The translations under genes and the position numbers were made by a program. This document shows positions 1 through 11,859 of a stretch of 64,000 bases of DNA, piece by piece. The notes beneath the pieces were generated by a model. That model saw only the letters and a list, made by a program, of their open reading frames with translations. It made no database searches and was not told the DNA's origin. Numbering within the stretch: position 1 is the first letter of the stretch; each line of letters begins with the position of its first letter. Origin of the DNA: Hyaloscypha bicolor E (taxonomy: Eukaryota > Ascomycota > Leotiomycetes > Helotiales > Hyaloscyphaceae); NCBI RefSeq assembly GCF_002865645.1, contig NW_020194554.1:558001-622000 (forward strand), in the 5' to 3' direction.

Positions 1-150
1 CAAGCCTATAAAGTACTTTATTTAACTAGGAAATATAATCCTATATAATCCTATATAATTTATATAATTCTAATTATAAGTTTTATCTAAAATAAGAAAT
101 TAGATCTATAATATCTAATAACTATTTATATACTATTATATATACTTATT
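1..150 (-). repeat. Partial gypsy LTR, inverted relative to element D
   Basis: Read on the minus strand, this stretch follows the first half of the LTR of element D (25737-26063) closely, including the segment around ATTAGATATTATAGATCT and the one ending TTTCCTAGTTAA. It is heavily RIP-mutated and cut by the window edge. It shows that another D-family copy in the opposite orientation begins just outside the window. Between it and copia copy A (150-460) I see only AT-rich sequence. Confidence 0.7.
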
Positions 151-190
151 ATATTTTATATATATAATATTTATAAAATAGTTAATAAGT

Positions 191-254
191 TTATTTATTT
201 ATATTTTATTTATTTATATTTTATTTATTTATATTTTATTTATTTATATTTTAT
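191..254. repeat. 16-bp tandem repeat, four units
   Basis: Four near-identical 16-bp units (TATTTATTTATATTTT) sit head to tail in the AT-rich flank of copia copy A. A minisatellite with no coding content. Confidence 0.8.
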
Positions 255-460
255 AAATAATAAAAAGTTAATAATTTTTTAAAAAAATAATTAATTTAAA
301 CTTAAATTTTAATAATAAATAATACTTTTTATTAAAAACTCTTTATATATTATAACTAATATTATTAAATAAAGTATAGTTTATATAATTATATAATATT
401 TTATATATTTATTATAAAATTATATTAAAAACTTATAATTTTATAAAAAATTAATATAAT

Positions 461-757
461 TATTAGTTTATTAGTAATATATAATACTATTATATATTTA
501 TAAAAGTATTATTTATATAAGATTAGTAAAGTTATTCTTTAGAAATAAGAATTATAGTATTATAGTATTAATATATAATTCCTAAATTTGCTAAGTCTAA
601 AGAAGTCTAGTTTACTAATTAAATTACTAATAGAATACGAGGTTATATAATTATATTTTATATCTCATATCCTATTACCTATATTTTATTATTTATATCC
701 CGTATCCCGTATCCTATAACTATATATATAACTCCTAAAGAAATAGCTATACTAATA
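461..757 (-). repeat. Copia A 3' LTR (RIP-mutated)
   Basis: Aligns throughout to the LTR at 6458-6761. The visible differences are almost all C-to-T and G-to-A transitions, so this is the same sequence after RIP. It ends ATACTAATA where the intact copy has GTACCAACA. Confidence 0.9.
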
Positions 758-3700
758 CTAGAAACTTTCTAAAAACGCGAAAAATAATATCTCTTTCTAA
801 TTATATATAAATTCCCTAATCCGGCCTAGTACTAGATTTCCCAAATACTTTATATATTTATATTACTTCTGAGGTTTTAGTTATATACTAAAGAATATAG
901 CCTTTTATATATAACTTTCTTTTCTATAATATTTTCCTATTTTATATATTTATTTTTCGTTCTATTTATACTTAACCTATTTCTTTATATCTAATTATAT
1001 AGTATTATATTAATTAGGTACTTAAGAGCGTTTATTAGCTTCGATTTTATTATGAAATCGGCAGGATTTAATTCTTTCTTAATTTATTTAACTTCTGTAA
1101 TTTCTTATTATTTATATATCTAGTAAAGATATATTATATTAATTATTAGATATTTCTCTCGAGTAATACCTAATTTAATAAGGCATTTATATAATAACTT
1201 CAAATTCATATAAATAACTAGTAGTAATTCTATTTCTAGTACTTTATTAATTATAGATTTAACTAAAGCGCCTATATTAAAATTATAAGCCATACTATAA
1301 AGTTCTAAAACTAGAATACTTCTAGTAATTCTCTTATATTTAGTAGAGAACTAGTAAATAATATTAGTATATCTAGTTCTATTTACTAGAACTAGAATAT
1401 ATCTAATTTAAGAAAAGAAATCTCTATTATTTGCAAATAAAGTATTTATAAAAATAATTAAATATAAGAACTTCTTTACTAGCTTTATAAATTATAGTTC
1501 TCTAGTAGTATTCTTAATTTGCTATTAAATACGCTTATTAAATGCCTTTATATTAGTTTCCGAGGGTTTAATAGCTTAAATAGTAATTAGTAGGTTATAT
1601 AAAGCTTCTGGTTAATAGACTAATATAATATATACTTCTCTTATATATTAGGTAATATATTAGTCCTAAATAGAGAGATTTTAATAAATAATACTTCTAT
1701 TAAATTTGAGATTATAATTAAAAGTAAGAAATTCATATTCTTTAGCTAATAACTTAGCCGTATAAAGCTTTAGTTATTTTGCTTTTATAAAATTATTAGT
1801 TCTAATAAATAAGGTATTATTAGTTTAAAGGCTAATAATTCCAAAGAATTACTTATTATAAAGTAGATAAGAGTTATAAATTAACTATTTTATAGAGAGC
1901 TTATTAATATAATAAGAATAATAAGTCTTAAACTAGTAGTTCCTAGCTTCTAATATATTATATAATAGTTTTATAACCTTTAGAATAGAATTATTTTTTA
2001 GATTTAGCTTTCTAGTAAGCTTATAAGATAAGTTAATATAGAAATTATAATTAAGTAAGGTTATTAATTAGATACAAGCTTATAAGATATTATATAAATA
2101 TAATTCCGTAGTATTTATTATTATAGTAATAATACTAAGGATAATTCTCTAGCTAATATATTAGATAATAAGTAATTATATTAATACTATATGTTTCTTA
2201 TTATTATTATAAGCTTAGATAACTAGTCTCGACTTCTTAAGCTCTTTTTCTATATCCTTATTCTTAATCTTATTAATAAACCGGGAATTAAAGATATATA
2301 CTTCCTTTAATACCTAAGATCTAAAAGTAATCTCAAATATACTTTTTTCTAGAAGGCTAGTAACTTTAACTTAATAGGAATTCTTATATAATTTATTATT
2401 TTATAAGAATACCGTAATATCCGGGGTTTTATAAAGGCGTTTTCTATTATGCTTTAGTAAAATAGTAAAAGAAATTATAGCTATATTACCTTTAGCCTTA
2501 CTATTAGGTTTAGGAATAGGTTTAGATTCGGGGCTATTAGTAATAACTTTAATATTTCCTATATAAAAGAGCTTTATAAAAATTAAACGGAAGGTAGTAT
2601 TACTATATAATAGAGCTAGTATATAGTTCTCTCTATTAATAGCTACTAGCTTATATAGTTTATTCTAATTACTAGATTAACTAGTATTTCCTTTATACTA
2701 AATAAGAATATTTAAATTTAGAAGTAGTTTATAAATATTAGTAATACTAGAACTATTTCGGGTATTTAAAGCATTTATAATTTAATGTCTAGCTTAAAGC
2801 TTCTAAATTTCTATTATTGCTTTCTTAAGTACTATTAATTACTATAATATAGTAGGTAATAAGATATTATATTTGGTTATTTAAAATAAAGTATTATAAA
2901 CCAAAAGGGTTAGAATAATACTATTAGGTCCTATAAAGTTATTAATAGCCTTAAAAGCTATTTAAAATACGGTATTCTTATTAATTCTATTAATTTTGGC
3001 TATAATAATAAGGTAAATATATTAAATCGGGCTATAGTAATATTCTATAATTCCGATAGAATTATAAGTTTCTATAAGAATAATCTTAACCTTAGTTCCT
3101 ATAGTATTTATAAGCTAAGCAAACTTCTTACTAGTAAACTGCTTTCCGGTATTTACTATAATCTAATTAGAAAAACCTAAATAATTATTAATCTAGTATT
3201 ACTTAAATATATTTCAGGTATATATTATACTAATATTTTAGAGCTATTAGCTAGCTTAATATTAAGTACCTTTATTAATAATATAGAGTATAGGCTTATT
3301 AGAAATATAGAAAATATTAATAATAATAAAGTAATTAAAGCTAATATTATTTCTTAGATTAAACTTAAATTATTTAGGTAATTAGCTATATTTCTGGTAT
3401 TACTTATAGTACTTTATAAGATACTTAAAGGCTTTTATATTAATATTATAGCCTGCTTATTCTAGTATATTTCGGAGTTTACTAATAAATAAATAACTAA
3501 AATAATAGTATAGATATTATAATTTAATTTTTATAAAAAAGCAGGAGTTATAAGTAAAGAATTCGGAAATAAAGCCTTATAATATAGTATTTTAAAGCAA
3601 GAAAGAGTATTCGAAATATTATATTATAAATATATATTTTCTAGTAAAAGTAATAAGATAATTAATAAGATTATTAAAGTAGATCTCTAGCTTATTTATA

Positions 3701-4510
3701 TTAGCTAAGCTAAGTAAAAAAAGAGTTTTTAAAGATATAATATAAAATTATACTTACCTAATTAGTATACTTACTATTATAGATTTAATAGAAGATATAG
3801 ATCTAATACTAAACTAGATATTAACTTAATCTTTAGTAATTTTATTAAGTTTAATACTATTATTAGTTTACTAGAGAGCTTGAAATTAGTTAGAACTAGT
3901 AATTAAATATCGAGAGGTTCCGGTATTAATTATAATTTTATAAAAGTAATAAGTATTATATCTTAATATACTATTAATTATAAAAGTCTAGATATCTTTT
4001 ATTAAGGATTTAATAGGCTCTAAAGTATGGTTTTTGCCTATTATCTAGTATATAAAGGAAAGAGAAATAAGATTATTTATAAGAATATTAGCTATAATTA
4101 TTAGTAAAATAAGAGTAGTAAAAGTAGCTAAAAAGTTCTTAACTAAAGTAAAGTAGGAATCTGGGTAGTATTTCTTTTCTTTATTTATTTCTACTAATAA
4201 AGCCTTAAAAGTATTATTTACTAGTTTATTTTTATTATTCTTATTTTATTTTTATTTTTGGCTTTAGTAATATATTATATATAAATACTATTAAAATATT
4301 TATTAAAATTACAGATATTTCGAAATCTAAACTAATAGATATTTCTATTCCTAAATTAAGCCTTCTTAGCCTCTTATTTCTCTAGTATATATTTCTATAA
4401 GTAGTATTTAGGTTTCTTATATATAAAACATGATTTCGAGATATAATTATTATAATTACGGGATTTAGAGTAATTATTACAGGTTCTGAAGTTATGGCTA
4501 AATCCGTATT

Positions 4511-4570
4511 AATAATTTCCGGAGAAATAATTTCCGGAGAAATAATTTCCGGAGAAATAATTTCCGGAGA
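4511..4570. repeat. 15-bp tandem repeat within copia A, four units
   Basis: Four perfect copies of AATAATTTCCGGAGA, in the Gag-side part of copy A. The equivalent places in copy B (about 33533) and copy C (about 43755) contain a single unit only. The period is a multiple of three, so it would have kept the reading frame. Confidence 0.9.
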
Positions 4571-6178
4571 AATAATAGCTTAGAAAGTTCTAAGAGTAAT
4601 ATTATTAATTAATAAAGAAGATTTCGGGATTAGCTTATTATTTGCTCTTATATATAGTAATAAATAACTAGAGCTTATTAATAAGCTAGCCAAGATTTAT
4701 AAGAGGGTCTAAGGTTATATATTTATATACCCGGAAGCCTTAATAAGAAATAATAATCTTATTATAGAGGAATTCGGTATTTTGTAAATTAGATATAAGA
4801 CTATATTATAATTAATATAGTTTATTAATTAGTAATTAAATAGTCTTAAATATTTTTTTCCCGGAAATTTAGCTATTATAGAAGCTAATATAATAGTATT
4901 TTACTTGTTTAAATTTTAATATTCGAATCTAGGGCCTTTAAAAAAGCTATAAATATTAATATAAGCCTTTTTATATATATATTAAGAGAGCTAGTTACTA
5001 TAGAAATAGTCTTGAGCTAGTTCCTTTAGTATAGTAAGAAAAGCTCGTATTAGTACCTCTTATAAAAGCTTTATATATTAGTAAATATTAAGGAAAATAG
5101 TAAGTTTATAGTTAAAATTACTATTAGATCTATTATACTTTTATTCTTTAGTATAGATTTTAGTAACTTTCCTAATAAGTCTTATAATTAAGGAGAATTA
5201 GGGGTTATTTGAATATAGTTATAGTAATAGTAATAATAAGAATATACTATTTATTTCTAGAGCTTCTATACTAGTATATAAATCTAGTAGAAATATAGGA
5301 TATAGTAATAAAGGAAATAGTAAAGGAAATAATAGTAATATAGGAATATTAAAGATAATAGGTTCTAAATACTTGTTTTTTATAAGAATAATAAAGCCTA
5401 ATAGAATTAGTTCCTTAATAAGATCTAGTCTAGCTACTAATATATTCTTATTTAATTATATATACTATTTATTCTCCTTTATAATAGTATATAGGATATT
5501 TATAATAGTATTAGTATTATTATTCTATTATATAAATATATTACTATACTAAAGAATCTTATATAGGTATAATATTTCCGGGAATTCAAATTTATTAAAG
5601 TTCTCTTAATAAGTAAAATCCTTAAAATTATATCTAAATAGCTTCTAAAGGTTATTATTAACTATTTTATAGAAAATATATTAAAATAGCTTAGTATTTA
5701 AGAACTCAGTTATCTTATTTACTTTAGTAAAGTTTAGATTAATCCTATATCTTTACTTTCTTACTAATTCCTTAAAATTATTATTATTTATAGAATAATT
5801 AGATTAGATAGATCTAATAAAGAAATTATCTACTATAGTATATTCTGCTATTATATATTCTATAGGCTCGTATCTAGTTCGAGATATAGTAGTTTATAAG
5901 GAGAATAGGTTTATAAGAAGAAGAATAGTTTATAAGATAGGTAGTTTATAGTAGGTATTATATTTAAAGTAAAAATTTCGTCTATAATAAGAAATTTAGA
6001 AAGTGAAATTTAGGAAGTGAAATTTAAGGAATGAAATATTGAGATTCCGGGAGAACTCGACGGTTCTGAAGCTTAAGAGCCCCAGGGGTTTAAAAGAAGG
6101 TGGTTTTTGAGAAGGTTTTATAGGAGTTAAATAGGAATAGAATGGAATAGTTAAATAGCTAACCGTTTTAGTACTTGG

Positions 6179-6345
6179 TAAGATTAAGTACCCTTCCTGC
6201 CTGTATAACCGAATTACAGGTAATAGGACTAATAGATATTCCTCCTTTTAATATAGTATAATTAGGCCTTAGTAAGATCAAGTATCTTTCCTGCCTGTAT
6301 AACCGAATTACAGGTAATAGGATTAATAGTTATCCCTTCTTTAAC
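6179..6345 (-). repeat. Duplicated ~94-bp segment in the copia A leader
   Basis: Two tandem copies with a 94-bp period lie in the untranslated leader, between the 5' LTR and Gag. Each carries the small stem CCTGTA..TACAGG around TAACCGAAT. Copies B and C have duplications at the same place built on a different core (GGCTACCGGAT in B), so the leader arrangement is conserved although its sequence has diverged. Confidence 0.75.
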
Positions 6346-6457
6346 TGGAACGATGGCTTTGCCCCTAAGTAACCGAATCTTAGGCAAGCGTAGCTTAATC
6401 CTTCCTGATCTGTAAGTACTAATAGACCTTGTTCTGATCTGAATGCAAACTGATTAG

Positions 6458-6761
6458 TATCGGTTTACTAGTAATGCATGGTACCGTTACGTATTCGTGG
6501 AAGTGCTATTTGCGTAAGGTTAGTGAAGTTGTTCTTCAGAAGTAAGGATCGCAGTATCGTGGTATTAATATGCGATCCCTAAATCTGCTAAGCCTAAAGG
6601 GGTCTAGTCTACTGGTCGAGTCACTAATGGGACGCGAGGTCACATGACCATGTCCCGTATCCCATGTCCCATTGCCTATGTCCCATTGCCCATGTCCCGT
6701 GTCCCGTATCCCGTATCCCGTGACTACGCACGTGACTCCCAAAGGAACAGCTGTACCAACA
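6458..6761 (-). repeat. Copia A 5' LTR, largely unmutated
   Basis: On the minus strand it begins TGTTGGTAC and ends CCGATA; the expected CCGACA end has lost one CpA. It contains a run of about ten TCCCRTR-type heptamers at 6652-6722, also present in mutated form in copies B and C, and E-box-like CACATG and CACGTG words. Its normal base composition contrasts sharply with its partner LTR at 461-757. An open frame over it on the minus strand only reflects the heptamer array. Confidence 0.9.
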
Positions 6762-6910
6762 ATAATAATAATAACTTTTTAGTTATAAGAAGATTATTCT
6801 TATAATTTTAATAATTTACTCGATTATATCTATAGTCTCTATATTTTAAAAATAAAGTTGAAAGGATTTGTGGTTATTTAATTATTAAGATTTTGAAATA
6901 TTACTAGAGC

Positions 6911-6960
6911 GTGTTTTGGTGCGGGACGTGTTTTGGTGCGGGACGTGTTTTGGTGCGGGG
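6911..6960. repeat. 17-bp tandem repeat, three units
   Basis: Three head-to-tail copies of GTGTTTTGGTGCGGGAC (the last incomplete) lie at the start of a transposase fragment. They are GC-rich inside otherwise AT-rich flanking DNA. Confidence 0.85.
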
Positions 6961-7188
6961 CTTCGGTTACGCCTCTGGAAAGCGCGGCTCGCTGGCCGAT
7001 TACCACAAAATACCAAAGGGGGCTTTAATAAGGCCCTTTATCGTGATCAGGAAAATGCCCTAAAGCAGTTTATTAATTTTTTGATCTGTTTAGGCCATAA
7101 TATTAACCTCAAGAGAGTGCGGGGGATGGCTAATAAGATTCTGGGAGAGAGCGTATCCACCCACCAGGCGATACATATTTGCGTATAA
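6961..7188 (+). pseudogene. Fragment of a pogo/Fot-type DDE transposase (N-terminal helix-turn-helix region)
   Basis: The open frame ending at 7188 contains ARLAGRLP, then DQENALKQFINFLICLGH and LKRVRGMANKIL. This pattern resembles the Tc5/CENP-B-like DNA-binding domain of fungal pogo transposases, where the family reads RLxGR..., EExALxxWIxxLxxLGF and VRxMAxxI. The frame stops shortly after, and no catalytic DDE domain follows before the HET pseudogene at 7681, so this is a relic of about 75 residues. The residues before about 6961 are only the tandem repeat. Family assignment is from motif similarity read by eye. Confidence 0.55.
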
Positions 7189-7680
7189 TAATAAATGCTA
7201 GGTAGAGAATTTGGTTTTGTCAAGCCACTCCCCCCTTTCCCCTTCATTTTATAATAATGGCTTTAGTAATATAGTTAGATTAGCTACTAATGGGAAGGAG
7301 ACAATTATTGGGTATACGAATTAAGACATGGTAGTTGTATAATTAATTGATTTCTTAGAATCGAAGCATTTTGGGGGGGTTGCCGACGAGGTAAAGTATG
7401 TAATATTTCCAGCATTTTATACTGCGTGCATATACGATGTGAAAGTAAGAGAATTTCAATTATTAATTATAGTATAAACTCCATATAAACTGTAAAATAT
7501 TTTTCTTTGATTTTTACCAAAATTCCGAAAATTGGTATTCTAAAAAAAAAAGACCGTATCGCTGATACGCACTAAACCCGCAGGGACGTAGGGGATTTAG
7601 TGCAAGTCCTGACGCACGATTAAAGGCGCTGGTGCCCACAACAGCGGATCACAACACACTTGAACACTTGTGTTACGAAG
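7189..7680. other. Intergenic, with two small hairpins
   Basis: No gene is supported here. Two adjacent inverted repeats stand out: CGTATC..GATACG near 7555-7569, and GCACTAAACCC pairing with GGGATTTAGTGC (one mismatch) at about 7569-7603. They lie some 80-130 bp upstream of the HET pseudogene start. They may be transposon-end remnants; no function is claimed. Confidence 0.5.
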
Positions 7681-10315
7681 ATGCGTCTTCTGGATACCGG
7701 AACTTCAGAGCTTAACGAGTTTTCTGCGAGCACGGCAATCCCAGACTTTGGGGCGAAGGGGCTACATAACGTTGGGGATGGAGGCAACACAATACCGACC
7801 TATGCAATCTTATCTCATGTATGGGACCCTGAAGAAGTCTCTTTTCAGGAAATGGTTGGCGATCGGAAGTTGGCTGAGCGCAAGCATGGTTTCCCCAAAA
7901 TTAGACGCAGCTGCGCACAAGCTCAGCGGGATGGGTACCAGTATATCTGGATCGACACCTGCTGTATCGACAAAACCAGCTCTACCGAGCTATCAGAAGC
8001 AATAAACTCCATGTATGCTTGGTACAGGGATTCAGCAGGCTGCTATGTTCTGCTCGCAGATGTATACAACAGCAAAAAAAAAGGTCATGACTTTTTTACG
8101 TCTCGCTGGTTCACACGCGGCTGGACGTTACAAGAGTTGCTAGCACCCACTCGACTTCAATTTTTTGACAGAGACTGGAAATCTTTTGGCACAAAATTTG
8201 ACCTGATTGATAATATTTCGACTATCACCAAGATAGATCTTTACGCATTGACGGGCGGTGACTTATCGTGGCTGAGTGTCGCTCGGAGAATCTCATGGGT
8301 TGCAAACCGACAAACGACACCAGGCTTGGCAAAAATTCCTTAATTTCCGGTATCGATAGGTATCGATGCCAGAATCGTCAGGTATCGATACTATCGATTC
8401 CAGAATCGATTCCCCGAACCCAATTCCCCCCTTTGATTGTAATTAACTTTAGAACCACTTTTCTTATAAGAAAACTTTTAGTAGCGCAAATACTCTACTT
8501 AATTTAGGCTTTCTATTTAGCTACTTATCTTATATTTTAGACTAAAACTCATCTCAATGCGGCTATTTTAAGTAAAAATGAGCTTTTGAGCTTTTGAGAT
8601 TTTCGTAAGGCTCGCTTATATATTTAGCGTCTTGATAAGAAATACGAATACGGGGCTTAATTCTCCGAATACGAGGGCTATTTTAAATTTAAGATATTAT
8701 TAACTTTTATTAATAATAGTAAGTATTTCTTTTAATAGAAAGACTAGAAATTAAAGGAATTACATAATAATGTATTATTATATAATTTAAATAATAAAAG
8801 AAAGAGTTAATTTTTGGGGTAAGAATCGATTCTGGTATTAATACTATCGATTCCTTGCGATACCTGAAAAATACCTCTACTATCGATACCGGTATCGATG
8901 CCTCAGGAATTTTTGCCAAGCCTGAACGACACGACTAGAAGATATGGCCTATTGTTTGCTCGGAATATTCGCGATTAACATACCGCTATTGTATGGGGAG
9001 GGACAAAGGCATTCCTTCGACTACAGGAAGAAATATTGAAGATAACAGATGACCAATCGATTTTTGCTTGGAGGGATCCTACGGCCAAACCCTACCGGGA
9101 TGACTACCCTGAAGAATGCAATCCCCAAGGCCTATTAGCTCCTTCCCCCGAACTTTTTCAATACTCAAAGAGCATTTCGCAATTCTATATTGAAACACCA
9201 GAACCTGCGACCTCGACATCCACAAACAAAGGCCTCAAGGTCAACTTTTTAGTCTGTCAAGATTCAAGTTATCCATCCGAACTAGTATATATGGCGATTC
9301 TTAGTTGTGCTATTGGACCGCTTCCAGGCCACCTACCAGGTATTCGATTGAGACGTCTTGCTTCAACTAGTGAGCAATACGCCAGGGTTGATATGTCTCT
9401 TCTTTTCGAATTCGCCAATCAGGGTGTTTCTGATGCCAGCTCTGGCTCAAATTACTAATTTCCGGCCGACCCTCAACTAAGAGGCTTTGATCCGACCAAG
9501 CCGCAAGCTAGCTTAATTGAAGTTGAGACAAGTGGGTTTATGATATTTTCTATGAAAATAATTTTTCCCGACCGTCAACTAATATTCTCGGTCTTAGAGA
9601 GGATCGTTAACGACTGGAAGTTCATGTCTATTTTTGTAAAACAAGAACCACAGTTTCCACCGCTTCCAGTATTTTGGTTAGCAATGCCTGAACGCGTCGA
9701 CCCTTAGACGCGATATCCGAGTAACGATCAGTTTGGCTTCTTGGAGAGATTCAAGTACTCGAACGATGTGAGACATGCCTACCGCCCCAGCTCTACGACC
9801 CCGAAACTCGAACAATGCAATCGCAGCGTTATCTTGGCCAGGGTTCCAAGAAATTGGGTGCTCCGCTTGTCAACTACAAGGGCGTTGATTGCATTCTAGT
9901 TCTAGGCACTACGTACTGGGAATCGACTCCATGGTGCGAAGTGATGGAAAGCGACCAAGATTTGGGACACTACAGCTTCTATCCACGTGATCAGGATTTT
10001 CGGGATCAGGATTATCGGCATGAGGAAGTGGGTCTCAGGGACGAGGATTTCCGGAAGAAGGATTTCTGGTATGAAAGACAGAAACGTGATTATTATGAAC
10101 AACTTAATCGGCAGGCTCAACCCCAGACAACATTTCTCCAGCACGCATTCCATAACTTTAACGTTAAGGACGTTGTACCCCCTACAGACACGGGAACCAA
10201 AAGACATCGCAGTGTCTGCGAGAGCCTCAATCTTGTGAGCATCGTAGAGCATATAACTGTTTCCGGGCGGGAGATATACCTCCTCCGTCTTCTTTTCATA
10301 TCAGAAGAGGAATGA
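7681..10315 (+). pseudogene. HET-domain protein, disrupted by MITE and frameshift
   Basis: The frame starts at the typical HET opening MRLLDTG (ATG 7681); the upstream in-frame codons are not typical of the family. HET motifs follow: YAILSHVWD with EVSFQEM near residues 41-56, then YIWIDTCCIDK, then SRWFTRGWTLQELLAP. After WVANRQTT (8320) a 604-bp MITE interrupts the gene. Past the MITE and one target-site copy, the reading continues RLEDMAYCLLGIF and INIPLLYGEG. Around 9000 a one-base loss shifts frame before LQEEILKITDDQSIFAW, which runs open to a stop at 9456-9458. Further stops follow, although a C-terminal piece is again open at about 9790-10315. HET proteins trigger incompatibility cell death on fusion of unlike fungal individuals. 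This copy cannot make a full protein. Confidence 0.9.
8321..8924. mobile_element. hAT-type MITE, 604 bp, with 8-bp target duplication
   Basis: The two ends are inverted repeats: CAGGCTTGGCAAAAATTCCT on the left, and its complement (AGGAATTTTTGCCAAGCCTG) on the right. Subterminal runs rich in TATCGATA follow on both sides. Target duplication AACGACAC lies at 8313-8320 and 8925-8932. An 8-bp duplication and CAGG-type ends are characteristic of the hAT superfamily. There is no transposase; the middle is AT-rich and shows no coding frame. A truncated second copy lies inverted at 18893-19395. Confidence 0.95.
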
Positions 10316-10479
10316 AGAGAATAAGGGATAAATACCTTTTCGTATGAGATTAGGTTAACCAAGTTGCTATAACACACGAAGAGATGTCAAGTAGTGTGTT
10401 GACGAGATGTAGGAGTTCCAGGAATCTCTGTAGTAAAGTAAGAGAACCTTTCCGCCTTAGCGAGTCATTAGTGAAGGTT

Positions 10480-10770
10480 AAACCCGAATCTGCGTATCCC
10501 CCTAAGTACGATCTAGCTGACTCATTGCCGTGCTCAGGGCTCAGGGGTCGGCTCAGGTTAAAGCAGCGACTGTTTAGGTCCAAAGACGGAAGTGGACTTT
10601 GGAGAGGTCCAGATTCGGTACTGATTATATCGGTAGTTGAACTCTAATCCTTTAATTTTCATTCCACATTTGGTTAGTAAGCTTGCCGCTTTTACTCAGG
10701 CGCTAATCACCCTCGGCTCACCCTCTCCTTACACAAACTCACCTGAACTGCCACATAAGTCAAACTCAAC
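10480..10770 (+). repeat. Dispersed GC-rich repeat, copy 1 of 3
   Basis: Shares a distinctive stretch with 56169-56450 and 61150-61440: AGCTGACTCATT, then CTCAGGGCTCAGG, GGCTCAGGTTA..GCAGCGACTG, GTCCAAAGACGGAAGTGGAC, and farther on GCTCAGGCGCTA and CACCCTCGCCTCACCC. Open frames over it on both strands are shadows. The whole-element boundaries cannot be placed, and I cannot assign it to a transposon class. Confidence 0.8.
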
Positions 10771-11480
10771 TTTTTTTAGTCGCTGGTTCCGTTTTAGTGT
10801 CTGGACATAAGCAGTTACTGCTTTAACCTGAGCCAAGAATAAGTATTTTTAAACATTTCTGAGCTGGCCCGAGTAACTTAAGCACATAGCAGAGTTAGCT
10901 TAAGCATGTATTAAAAGGTCCATTTTAATACCCAAGGGGCTCGTTTTAGCTCCTTTAAGGCCCAGTTATACTTTCCTCATCTTCTCTCTATAGACAGGTC
11001 TCAATTTCGCTCCAATAGAGATCCATCTAGAACCATTTTTGATTCCATACTCGCTTAATTCTGGATCTTCAGATTTACGATTAAGTCGAAGGAAAAAGTT
11101 ATTACAGGATTAGATTGTATTAAGGAGACAAGGGAGTTGGGTGGGAACATAAATTTCGCCATATCCCTCTAATTACGGTATACATGTGCTCATGCTTGAT
11201 TGGGGCTAAGTTTGCGTCCCGTGTAATGCCGTTCCCAACTGTATCATGCAAATTTGCGCCAGAATCTTTCCTTACCCCCACTCGCTGGTGGCCTCGGCAT
11301 TCATATTTCAACCCTCTAACTTATTAATTTTTATACAACTATTACTAGGACATTGTCCGCCTCTTTGATATGACAAATTACGACGCCATATGCATTGATT
11401 CCACATCAACGCCAGTCTGACGATTGTCTACGACAATCTCAGAAGCGAACCATGTCACGACTGGTGGCGAGTTTGCAATC
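10771..11480. other. No gene recognised
   Basis: Moderate-GC sequence after dispersed repeat copy 1. Short open frames lack start context, recognisable motifs or introns. Part of it may be the tail of the repeat. Confidence 0.5.
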
Positions 11481-11481
11481 C

Positions 11482-11853
11482 TTATCCCAAGCTGTCCCGT
11501 TTCTCCCAATTCCGCACCGAAAAGGACTGTCCATTTTGCCGAATCTTAACATGTACAAGATCCGAGTCACTTTCCAAAGCAGCCTGAAGGTAACTACCAC
11601 CCCTTAATCCGCCAACCACCAAGTTTTGAGGATCTATATAGCCGAAAGTGTTGAGTCTCTTCCACCCGAGAGTCCTGATAGCTTCGAAGATAACGAGGAG
11701 AACAATGGCACCATTGACGACCGCTATGGCGATAATATATACACTCTGTCCCAGCCGTAGGGCTTGGATTTCGATCCTTGCAGGTGCCGTAGAGTTCATT
11801 TGAGCGACCATGAGCTGAGCAGATGTGTAGCCTACGAGGATGTCATCGATCAT
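11482..11853 (-). pseudogene. C-terminal fragment of a multi-pass membrane protein
   Basis: The minus-strand frame of 123 residues begins MIDDILVGYTSAQL. It has one clear membrane helix (about residues 37-58, VYIIAIAVVNGAIVLLVIFE), followed by a basic stretch (RTLGWKRLN) and a short soluble tail. The pattern fits the extreme C-terminus of a fungal integral membrane protein rather than a complete gene. Sequence upstream on the minus strand (above 11860) is AT-rich with no continuation, so the 5' part appears lost. It is not assigned to a family. A small intact gene remains possible but is less likely. Confidence 0.45.
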
Positions 11854-11859
11854 GATAGA

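Larger units (their letters stand above)
461..6761 (-). mobile_element. Ty1/copia LTR retrotransposon, copy A, RIP-degraded
   Basis: A 6.3-kb element on the minus strand. It has direct LTRs (461-757 and 6458-6761) and a 5-bp target duplication ATAAT at 456-460 and 6762-6766. Read from right to left: 5' LTR, leader, Gag region (about 6.0-4.0 kb), integrase region, reverse transcriptase (about 2.4-1.6 kb) and RNase H. The RT is recognisable near 1921-1985 on the minus strand as KVIKLLYNILEA, the mutated form of the copia motif KxLKxLYGIPEA; copy B keeps LLYGIPEA at the same place. Stops are frequent in all frames and CA/TG dinucleotides are almost absent between 461 and about 6000, so no product is made. 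The right end (about 6040-6761) is hardly mutated. Sister copies are B (29381-35759) and C (to 46000). Confidence 0.9.

Noticed and set aside
6536..6742. 68-codon frame with GHG-rich repeats
   Set aside because: Encoded by the heptamer array of the copia LTR; not a protein-coding gene.
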